Below, piece after piece: positions 1 through 5,558 of a stretch of DNA of 8,175 bases (its first letter is position 1; every line of letters starts with the position of its first letter). The notes beneath the pieces are model-generated. The model searched no databases. It was not told the origin of the DNA and saw only the letters and a program-made list of their open reading frames with translations. The position numbers and the translations under genes are program-made. Origin of the DNA: Acidobacteriota bacterium (GTDB taxonomy: Bacteria; Acidobacteriota; Vicinamibacteria; Vicinamibacterales; 2-12-FULL-66-21); contig JAIVJE010000120.1 of NCBI GenBank assembly GCA_020200195.1, forward strand, positions 1-8,175. Direction: 5' to 3'.

Positions 1-45
1 GCCTGGTTGTCCCTCGGGTGACCCTGCTCCGTATGATTGACAAAG

Positions 46-51
46 TATAGT
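46..51 (+). promoter_or_regulatory. Candidate -10 box (TATAGT) upstream of the first TPR gene
   Basis: TATAGT differs by one base from the TATAAT consensus and would place a transcript start near base 58, giving a leader of about 130 nt before the ATG at 187. A TTGACA lies at 37-42, but it is only 3 bp from the box, so it cannot be the partner -35. No good -35 hexamer sits 16-18 bp upstream. The complementary strand reads TATACT at 49-44, so the box could also drive a gene leaving the window to the left. A second weak box, TAAACT at 154-159, would give a much shorter leader. These are seen motifs; promoter function is inferred. Confidence 0.25.
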
Positions 52-106
52 TCACCGGCCAACAGTCGAGCTTCAGCGAAAGTTAGTGGAGGGTCAGATC
101 GTAAAA

Positions 107-149
107 AACCTGTGACGGCAAGACCTGCCCCCCGGCCCGCCTACAGGTT
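107..149 (+). other. Inverted repeat in the 5' leader of the first TPR gene
   Basis: AACCTGT (107-113) is perfectly complementary to ACAGGTT (143-149), with a C-rich 29-nt interior. If transcription starts upstream of it, the leader RNA could form a 7-bp stem between the promoter and the ribosome binding site at 177-181. I do not recognise a riboswitch class, and there is no T-run to make it an attenuator. The rest of 1-186 shows no supportable gene. Confidence 0.25.
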
Positions 150-176
150 GCGCTAAACTGAAATGATGCTCATCAA

Positions 177-181
177 GGGAG
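177..181 (+). promoter_or_regulatory. Shine-Dalgarno site deciding the start at 187
   Basis: GGGAG lies 5 nt before the ATG at 187. The two earlier in-frame ATGs (163 and 166) have no purine-rich site in front of them, and starting there would place a charged stretch (MMLIKGDD) ahead of an otherwise ordinary signal peptide. The start at 187 is therefore preferred. Confidence 0.65.
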
Positions 182-186
182 ACGAC

Positions 187-1128
187 ATGAAGTCATTCCG
201 TCCGACACTGGCAATCTGCGCGATGCTCATCGCTGCCATAGCCATCATCCCGACAGGCGCATTCGGGCAACCGCGCGGAACGGGGCGCGTCTCCGGGAAG
301 GTCGTCGACGAACAGGGCAAGGCCGTTCAGGACGCGACCGTCACGGCGACGAAGGGAACCGAAAGCCACCAGCCGCTCCAGACCAAGACGAACAGCAAGG
401 GTGAATGGACGATCACCGGCGTCGACCTTGGGCCATGGATCCTCGAGATCTCGAAGGAGGGCATGCAGACCCAGAAAGGCCCGCTCGAGATCAATGACGA
501 GAGAATGACGGGCATCAAGGTCACGATGGTGAAGGCGCCGGAAAAGGCTGATCCAAACATAGAGATCAACGCTGAACTACAGCGCGCCGCCGGGATGATT
601 CAGGCCAACCAATTCGTCGAGGCCCGCAAAGTGTACGAAGACCTGCTGGCGAAGTATCCGACGGTGTACCAGCTCCATCCACTGATCGCCCGCACATACG
701 CCGCCCAGAATCAGAACGAAAAGGCGATCGAGCACATCCGGCTCGCGCTCGAAAAGGACGCGTCCAACGCGGACATGAAAATCCTTCTCGCCGACCTCCT
801 TATGGAAAAGGGAGACAAAGACGAGGCGCAGAAGCTCCTCGACTCGGTCGACATCTCGCAGGTGAAAGATCCGCTTCCCTTCGTGAACGCGGCGATCTCG
901 CACATCAATGCCGGCAGGACCGCCGAGGCGATTGTCACGCTCGACAAGCTCGTGCAGCATTTCCCGAATCAGCCCGAACCTTATTACTACCGGGCGCGCG
1001 CCTACATCGCCGCGCAGAAGATGCCCGAGGCGAAGGCCGACCTCGAGAAATTCATCGCAATCGCCAAGCCGGATGCGCGCGAGATGCCGGACGCCAAGAA
1101 AATCCTCGAACAGCTGAGCAAGAAGTAG
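187..1128 (+). CDS. Secreted carboxypeptidase-regulatory-like / TPR repeat protein
   Basis: The 313-residue protein starts at the third in-frame ATG, which has GGGAG 5 nt upstream. Residues 1-27 form a signal peptide (MKSF, then a hydrophobic stretch, with probable cleavage after AFG), so it acts outside the cytoplasm. Residues about 33-115 fit a carboxypeptidase-regulatory-like (CnaB-type) beta-sandwich: GRVSGKVVDEQGKAVQDATV, then a TNSKGEWTITGV strand and the ILEISKEGM strand. Residues about 130-313 are helical TPR-type repeats, with typical A/Y/L positions in NQFVEARKVYEDLLAKYP, NEKAIEHIRLALEKD, KDEAQKLLDS, GRTAEAIVTLDKLVQHFP and PEAKADLEKFI. Such proteins serve as interaction scaffolds; there is no catalytic motif and no assigned function. 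It has the same domain order as the smaller protein at 4917-5531. It converges on the VWA gene at 1146, with 17 bp between the stop codons. Confidence 0.85.
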   Translation: MKSFRPTLAICAMLIAAIAIIPTGAFGQPRGTGRVSGKVVDEQGKAVQDATVTATKGTESHQPLQTKTNSKGEWTITGVDLGPWILEISKEGMQTQKGPLEINDERMTGIKVTMVKAPEKADPNIEINAELQRAAGMIQANQFVEARKVYEDLLAKYPTVYQLHPLIARTYAAQNQNEKAIEHIRLALEKDASNADMKILLADLLMEKGDKDEAQKLLDSVDISQVKDPLPFVNAAISHINAGRTAEAIVTLDKLVQHFPNQPEPYYYRARAYIAAQKMPEAKADLEKFIAIAKPDAREMPDAKKILEQLSKK

Positions 1129-1152
1129 CAGCCGGCCTACGACTACTACTTC
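1122..1152. terminator. Weak stem spanning two convergent stop codons
   Basis: GAAGTAG (1122-1128) is perfectly complementary to CTACTTC (1146-1152) because both convergent genes end in GAAGTAG. The 17-nt loop contains GCCGGC. It could serve as a bidirectional end signal, but the stem is short and no T-tract follows on either strand. It may simply reflect both genes ending in a Lys or Thr-Lys codon plus TAG. Confidence 0.15.
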
Positions 1153-2423
1153 GTCCGAACTGGCTTCGGAGGCGGCAGGGGGCTCGCGACGTACCCGCGG
1201 CGGGCGCGCACCGTCAGGCCCTTCCACTTCGTCTTCAACTCGATACGTCGGAAACTGCCGTCGAGTGTCGTGTTCTCTGGAGAGTACGCGAGGACGTAGT
1301 AGGTGCTCGTGTCCGAGGCGACCGAGGACAACGCGAGGCTGAAGTTATCCGAATGGCGAAAGGAGATGCCGCCGGTTTCCGCCGACAGCACGTCGAGCCC
1401 TTCCTCCGACGTGTCGGCGCGGAGCGACAAGCCGCTGCCCGGCAGCGACGCGTCGGCGAACATGCGGCCGCCGGCGCCATCGGTCCCGCGCACGTTGAGC
1501 GTGTAAATGGTGATGCCGGCACGCGACGCCTGCCCAGCCACCTGAGGGAGCCGCCCCCGCACATCGTCCACGAAGAAACCCTCGGAGAGCAGCAACATTG
1601 TTTTGCGCCCTTCGAGCCGTGCCAGGTTGCTCGCGATATAGCCCAACGCGTCAATCGTGGACGAGGTTGCGCGGCGCGAGTCTTCGATGAACTGCCGGGC
1701 CTTCTGCTGGACCTTGTCCACGACGTACTCAGCGCCCCCCTCGCGCGCGCAGGCGTCGGGATCGTCGGTGCAGTTGCGCTGCGCCGTGTCGTCGAGCAGA
1801 CGTTGATCCCCGGCGTCGATACGGATAGCGTCGAATTCTCCCTCGATGCGGGGAAACTCGAGAAGCGGCCTGATCCGGGATGCGGTGGTTTCGAACGCCG
1901 GCGTGACGGCCCGAATGCCGGCGAGCACCTCCTGGCGATCGGACGACATCCGGCCGTGCCACAAGCCGCCGTTCGAGAAGACCCCGCCGAGGTCCGACGG
2001 CCGGAAGTGCTCACGGACGAAATCCGACGCGGCTTTTTTCAGGCGGCCCAGGTTCGTTGCAGCCAGGTGTTCCGAATCGAACACGATGACGAACACGCGG
2101 CGCTCGCGCTGGTCCGGGGAACGCGGTAACACGACCTGAGCGTTGATCTCACCCGACGACGTGGGGTTCTCGGTGACCAGGTAGAAGTGCTGGATCGGTT
2201 GCGGTTTGCCGGCCTCGAGGACCTCGAAGTCATCGGACGTGAGGCCGGCGACGAACCGCCCGTCCTTGTCCTTGACGATGATGTCGACCTCGACGAGGCT
2301 CGTGTAGGATTTGAACGTGCCTGGTTGCTGGCCGTCGCGCGGCTTTTGTTGTGCGGTGGCCGTCAAGTCTGGCCGTCCGCAAAGCACGCAGAGGGCGACC
2401 ATGACGGCGATACGGATCATCAT
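1146..2423 (-). CDS. Secreted VWA domain protein (TIGR03436-like, acidobacterial type)
   Basis: The start is ATG at 2423, giving 425 residues. GAAGG at 2435-2439 lies 11 nt upstream, and the frame could also begin at TTG 2441, which would overlap the preceding gene. Residues 1-24 form a signal peptide (probable cleavage ATA/QQ). The N-terminal strand-and-loop is intact: VDIIVKDKDGRFVAGL at about 46-61, then DDFEVLEAGKPQPI. The VWA core begins with FVIVFDSEH (111-119), followed by EGRKTMLLLSEGF (271-283), YYVLAY (375-380) and a closing RARRGY. These segments match the family named VWFA-related acidobacterial domain. The usual DxSxS metal site is not visible; D-x-x-H stands at that position. 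Cys218 and Cys225 bracket an Asp-rich loop and could form a disulfide. The upstream gene ends 4 nt before this start, so co-transcription is likely. No function is known for the family; binding or assembly outside the membrane is inferred. Confidence 0.85.
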   Translation of the reverse strand: MMIRIAVMVALCVLCGRPDLTATAQQKPRDGQQPGTFKSYTSLVEVDIIVKDKDGRFVAGLTSDDFEVLEAGKPQPIQHFYLVTENPTSSGEINAQVVLPRSPDQRERRVFVIVFDSEHLAATNLGRLKKAASDFVREHFRPSDLGGVFSNGGLWHGRMSSDRQEVLAGIRAVTPAFETTASRIRPLLEFPRIEGEFDAIRIDAGDQRLLDDTAQRNCTDDPDACAREGGAEYVVDKVQQKARQFIEDSRRATSSTIDALGYIASNLARLEGRKTMLLLSEGFFVDDVRGRLPQVAGQASRAGITIYTLNVRGTDGAGGRMFADASLPGSGLSLRADTSEEGLDVLSAETGGISFRHSDNFSLALSSVASDTSTYYVLAYSPENTTLDGSFRRIELKTKWKGLTVRARRGYVASPLPPPKPVRTK

Positions 2424-2427
2424 GAAG

Positions 2428-4620
2428 CTACTTACCTTCAATCTGCCTGAGCTTGTTCTTCAATTCCACCGACTCAGGCAGCGCGCTCAACCCGGCGCGC
2501 AGCACCTGCGCGGCGAGCGCTGGTTCGGAGATCTTCATGTACGCTTCGGCGAGCGCCAAGTGGGCCGGGAGGAGTGTGGGATCCGCGGCTGCCGCCGCGC
2601 GCCAGGCGCCGATGGCCTGCCGCCGGTCGCCGGCGCCTTCGTAGGCCCAGCCGAGGATGAACGCGACGGACGCGTTGCGCTGATCGAGCATCAATGCCTG
2701 CTGAAGCGCCGCCGCCGCCTCCGCGAATCGCTCGTTGCGGAACAGGTCCAGCCCATCGATCGCGTGGGCGGTCGCCGCGCCAGGAGGTTGTTTGCGCAGC
2801 GTCGCGGCGTACTTCGCGGCGATCTCTCCCTCGAGGACGTCTGATGCACGGACGTGCCGCGCCGCGGGGGCGCGGGTTGATGGCGCCGCCGCGCCCGCGG
2901 CAATATCGATTTGACGCAACACCTGTGCGGCGGTTTCGCCGTGCGCCTTGACCGTCGCGCGCGCGACGTACTCGCCAGGGATTATCGTCCCAAGCGGCAG
3001 GTCGAACGACGCGCGGCGAACCGCCCCGTGTTCCGACCGCTCGAGAGGCTGCAGCTCCGCCCGTACTGAGAGCGCGGGCGGGCCACCTGCCGCGGGCAGC
3101 AGATCGACGACCACGTTCAGCGAATCATCAAGCTGCTCCGCCGTCCGGGCGTATGTCTCGATGAGGCCGCTGACCCCGTCCTCGGCGTGAGCGGTCGGGC
3201 GCACGGCAAGCGTTCCAGCGACCGATCCAATCACGAGGTCGCTGACGCCTATCCCGGGTCCGTTCAGCGCTCTTACATCGAGGCGTCGATCGGCGCTTCC
3301 CATCAACCCGCCTGGCTCGCGTACGACCGTCCGCATCAGGTACACGCCTGGCGGCACGTCGAACTGGACGTGGTGGGATCCAGTGCCCGTAGAGGATCCG
3401 TCGATCGTCCGCTCCGGGAGCGGCATGGTTTCGGTACCGCTGGCAACCACTCGGCCGTCACGTGTGTCCCGAACCACGAAGACGACGTCCGCCCGGTCGC
3501 CGCGTCCATCACGTACGGGCAAGTCCGCGGCAAGTGACAAGATTACGCGGGGAGCGCCGGTACTCTCCGACCGCATGACATACGTGGTATAGGCAATTCG
3601 CAGGGCCTGTTGCGCGAACGGCGCGGCCAGGGCGGTATCAATCGCACGCCGGCGGTCGGCCGGCGTCGCCGGCGTGGGATCGAGCGCGTACCCGCTTCGG
3701 GAACGGACCCTGGCGCCGGGCCGCTTCACTTTCACGGTGACACGCCGGTACGCTGAGCGGTCCGCCAGTGCCGCTGCGCTCGGCTCGAATCCGACAAGGT
3801 AGTACGCCCGCGATTCCGCACCGAGACGCTCGAGCGCGTCGTCCAGGCGATCGGCGGCGGCCTTTACAAGAACGCCGTCGGTTTCCGCAACCAGGGTGTC
3901 AAGCGGTTCGAGGCGATCCTGGAGTTCGATCCCTGTGTCAGCCCCTGGCGCTTCGAGTCGCTCGAGACCTCCCGCTCGCCGGTTCAAGTCCATTGCGTAG
4001 AAGACGCAGTGGCTTTGCGACGCCGCGGCGGCCACGCGCTCGACGTCACGGCTGACGTTCGCCTGGTGAAATCCTTCGGAGAACAGCACGACCGTTTTGC
4101 GTCCTTCAATCGCGCTGTACTGGCGGATCACATCGGCGAGACGCTCGAGAAACTGCCGCGACTCGGCATCGGTCTGCGCAACGACCGTGCGCGCGCTCTC
4201 CTGAATCAGCCGCCGTACCACCGCGGGATCTTCGGAGGGTCCACGGTTCCGTCCGCCGGCGGCGATGCCCGCGAGCGTCGCGGGCGTCCCGAGATCGCCG
4301 ATGGCGCCGGAACCGGCACGCGACAGCAGATCGGCGATGACCTGATCGTTTCCGCGCGCGATCTCGTACGCGTCCTGCACCGACATGGTGCCCATGGGTG
4401 TGGACATGTTCCGCTGTAAATCGCCGCGGACTTTCTGCAGCTCCGCTGCCGCCCGCACGCGGTCGCCGGTGAAGCTGAGCAAAGGGCCCGGGCCCGGAAG
4501 TCCGAAGATCGCCACGCGGTCCGACGCCCTGACGCGGCGCCCGATGAAAGCTTCGGCGGCACGCCGCGCAGGTTGCTCGTTTCCCGGCGAAATGTGCTGC
4601 TGATCGAACACAAAGAGCAC
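2428..4620 (-). CDS. VWA domain protein with C-terminal TPR repeats, 5' end disrupted
   Basis: The open frame has 730 residues from a GTG at 4620, which directly follows an in-frame TGA. The protein opens inside the VWA core (LFVFDQQH, residues 2-9), continues to EGRKTVVLFSEGF (172-184), YYLVGF (273-278) and RSRSGY (306-311), and thus matches the neighbouring VWA protein along the whole core. Residues about 330-590 are beta-rich, with no recognised domain. Residues about 600-730 are TPR-like (RFAEAAAALQQALMLD, RRQAIGAWRAAAAADP, PALAAQVLRAGLSALP). It lacks the signal peptide and the first conserved strand and loop; a matching signal peptide lies just upstream in another frame (4621-4759). As it stands, the product would be cytoplasmic and truncated, or the gene is a recent pseudogene, or the assembly contains an error. 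The long intact remainder argues for recent damage or an artefact. The TAG stop is 4 nt before the next gene's ATG. Confidence 0.75.
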   Translation of the reverse strand: MLFVFDQQHISPGNEQPARRAAEAFIGRRVRASDRVAIFGLPGPGPLLSFTGDRVRAAAELQKVRGDLQRNMSTPMGTMSVQDAYEIARGNDQVIADLLSRAGSGAIGDLGTPATLAGIAAGGRNRGPSEDPAVVRRLIQESARTVVAQTDAESRQFLERLADVIRQYSAIEGRKTVVLFSEGFHQANVSRDVERVAAAASQSHCVFYAMDLNRRAGGLERLEAPGADTGIELQDRLEPLDTLVAETDGVLVKAAADRLDDALERLGAESRAYYLVGFEPSAAALADRSAYRRVTVKVKRPGARVRSRSGYALDPTPATPADRRRAIDTALAAPFAQQALRIAYTTYVMRSESTGAPRVILSLAADLPVRDGRGDRADVVFVVRDTRDGRVVASGTETMPLPERTIDGSSTGTGSHHVQFDVPPGVYLMRTVVREPGGLMGSADRRLDVRALNGPGIGVSDLVIGSVAGTLAVRPTAHAEDGVSGLIETYARTAEQLDDSLNVVVDLLPAAGGPPALSVRAELQPLERSEHGAVRRASFDLPLGTIIPGEYVARATVKAHGETAAQVLRQIDIAAGAAAPSTRAPAARHVRASDVLEGEIAAKYAATLRKQPPGAATAHAIDGLDLFRNERFAEAAAALQQALMLDQRNASVAFILGWAYEGAGDRRQAIGAWRAAAAADPTLLPAHLALAEAYMKISEPALAAQVLRAGLSALPESVELKNKLRQIEGK

Positions 4621-4759
4621 TCAGGTCGAAGCGCACGAGGTCGGCGCCAGATCGGAAAACGGGCTGCGAGCTTTGCGCAGCCAGGCCGGTGCTGCATGCC
4701 AGCAGGACTGATGCGATCCGCAGGGAATTGGGCGATTCGCTCATTGGGAATTGGCCCAT
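4621..4759 (-). pseudogene. Out-of-frame signal peptide and first strand of the VWA-TPR gene
   Basis: From ATG 4759 (or the in-frame ATG 4744) the minus strand encodes a good secretion signal (LRIASVLLACSTGLAAQ) followed by SSQPVFRSGADLVRFD. This matches FKSYTSLVEVD, the segment just after the signal peptide in the VWA protein at 1146-2423. After that Asp the frame continues as nonsense, while the VWA core resumes in the +1 frame. In the intact paralogue, 69 residues lie between the two equivalent Asp codons; here 22 bases do. About 185 bp (2 modulo 3) therefore seem to be missing. No ribosome binding site precedes either ATG. Confidence 0.6.
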
Positions 4760-4915
4760 TGATTGGCGATTGCCGATTTCAGATTGGCGATTAATCGGAG
4801 ATTGCGGGATTGGTCAGGCCCGTCAATCGTCACAATCGTCGAATAATTGCCCATCACCGATCTCAAATCGGTCAACCAATTCGCCAATTTCCATTGAGCG
4901 AATGAGTCAATTCCG
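4723..4915. repeat. Long imperfect inverted repeat in the gap between minus-strand genes
   Basis: Outer arms at 4723-4754 and 4884-4915 are complementary at about 25 of 32 positions, with ATTCGCTCA (4735-4743) exactly opposite TGAGCGAAT (4895-4903). Patchy complementarity of ATTGG/CGATT words continues inward, giving a possible 190-bp hairpin or cruciform. Inside, GATTGGCGATT occurs twice (4761-4771 and 4782-4792, 21 bp apart). The tract is much more AT-rich than the flanking genes. It ends 1 bp from the stop codon of the gene at 4917, and its other arm contains ATG 4744 of the displaced signal peptide. There is no coding potential. A dispersed non-coding repeat is the likeliest identity; a gene end or promoter function is possible but not shown. 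Confidence 0.6.
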
Positions 4916-4916
4916 T

Positions 4917-5531
4917 TCAACCGCCCAGCCTTTGAATCGCAGCGAGCGCTCTGTCGTTGGACGGCTCCAGACGGACGAGCTCACGATACGCGGCGAGCGC
5001 CGCGGCCGGATCGGATTTGCGTTCATGCAGCGCGCCCAATCGCAGATAGATCGACGTCATGGCAGGGACGCCCGTCAGGATGTCGCGGTAGGCGATCACG
5101 GCGGCGTCGATATCGCCGCTGGTCGCTTTCGCTTCGGCCGCGTCGATCCGCTGCTGGATGTCTTTTGCGCTCAGCCGTTCGAGCGGACCCGCGGGTACGG
5201 GCTCGAGTCCCTTGATCAGCCGGACCTCGACCGGCCGGTTGGGACGCAACGTCTGCACGTCAATCTGGGACTGTACTGGCTCGTATCCCGGGCACTGAAT
5301 CGAGATCGTCCACACCCCGCGCCTCAAACCAAGCATGCCAAAGCGTCCGCGTTGATCTGTCGAAGCGGAGTAGGTGGACGGGCTGTGGTCGGCGTTGTGC
5401 GCCGTGATCGTCGCACCTTTCAGCGGTCGCCCGGCTTCGTCTTTGATGGTGCCCGCGATGCGGCCCTGCGCCGATGCGGTCGTGGCCGAGAGCGCCAGCA
5501 GAACGGCGGCTAGAGCACGGAAGGACCCCAT
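4917..5531 (-). CDS. Secreted carboxypeptidase-regulatory-like / TPR protein (short paralogue)
   Basis: This 204-residue protein has a signal peptide at 1-22 (MGSFRALAAVLLALSATTASA, cleaved before Q). A CnaB-like beta-sandwich follows at about 24-107: GRIAGTIKDEAGRPLKGATI, then TDQRGRFGMLGL, then GVWTISIQCPGYEPV. A short linker leads to two TPR-like helical pairs at about 125-204 (GDIDAAVIAYRDILTGVP, DPAAALAAYRELVRLEP). The domain order is that of the 313-residue protein at 187-1128, with fewer TPRs, so the two are probably related. No Shine-Dalgarno precedes ATG 5531; instead TATACT lies 8 nt upstream, suggesting a leaderless mRNA. It is the first gene of the minus-strand block, separated from the VWA-TPR gene by the inverted repeat. 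There is no catalytic motif; a binding role outside the membrane is inferred. Confidence 0.85.
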   Translation of the reverse strand: MGSFRALAAVLLALSATTASAQGRIAGTIKDEAGRPLKGATITAHNADHSPSTYSASTDQRGRFGMLGLRRGVWTISIQCPGYEPVQSQIDVQTLRPNRPVEVRLIKGLEPVPAGPLERLSAKDIQQRIDAAEAKATSGDIDAAVIAYRDILTGVPAMTSIYLRLGALHERKSDPAAALAAYRELVRLEPSNDRALAAIQRLGG

Positions 5532-5539
5532 GACCGCAA

Positions 5540-5547
5540 AGTATAAT
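5540..5547. promoter_or_regulatory. Overlapping divergent -10 boxes of the 5531 (-) and 5559 (+) genes
   Basis: The eight bases AGTATAAT read TATAAT on the plus strand (5542-5547) and TATACT on the minus strand (5545-5540). A start 6-8 bases downstream would fall within about 1-3 nt of ATG 5531 on the minus side and about 3-5 nt before ATG 5559 on the plus side. Neither gene has a Shine-Dalgarno, so both mRNAs would be leaderless or almost so. No convincing -35 hexamer is seen for either. The box match and spacing are visible; promoter activity is inferred. Confidence 0.5.
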
Positions 5548-5558
5548 CCATGGCGGAC

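Noticed and set aside
37..51. TTGACA plus TATAGT as a complete sigma-70 promoter
   Set aside because: The two hexamers are only 3 bp apart, far short of the required 16-18 bp.
577..1227. 216-codon minus-strand open frame opposite the first TPR gene
   Set aside because: The composition is that of a shadow frame, it runs into the end of the VWA gene, and the plus strand encodes a coherent signal-peptide/TPR protein.
1353..2129. 258-codon plus-strand open frame opposite the VWA gene
   Set aside because: It lacks a recognisable domain and is antisense to conserved VWA motifs such as EGRKTMLLLSEGF.
4605..4630. Programmed ribosomal frameshift joining the signal peptide to the VWA core
   Set aside because: A frameshift alone would not restore the missing conserved strand-loop of about 60 residues, and no convincing slippery site with a stimulatory structure is seen.
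4723..4915. CRISPR-like array or origin of replication in the AT-rich repeat tract
   Set aside because: Repeats are short, irregular and inverted, with no spacer pattern, no DnaA-box cluster and no cas or replication genes nearby.
4689..5513. 274-codon plus-strand open frame across the inverted repeat and opposite the short TPR gene
   Set aside because: Its first part is translated non-coding repeat and the rest is antisense to a clear secreted protein.
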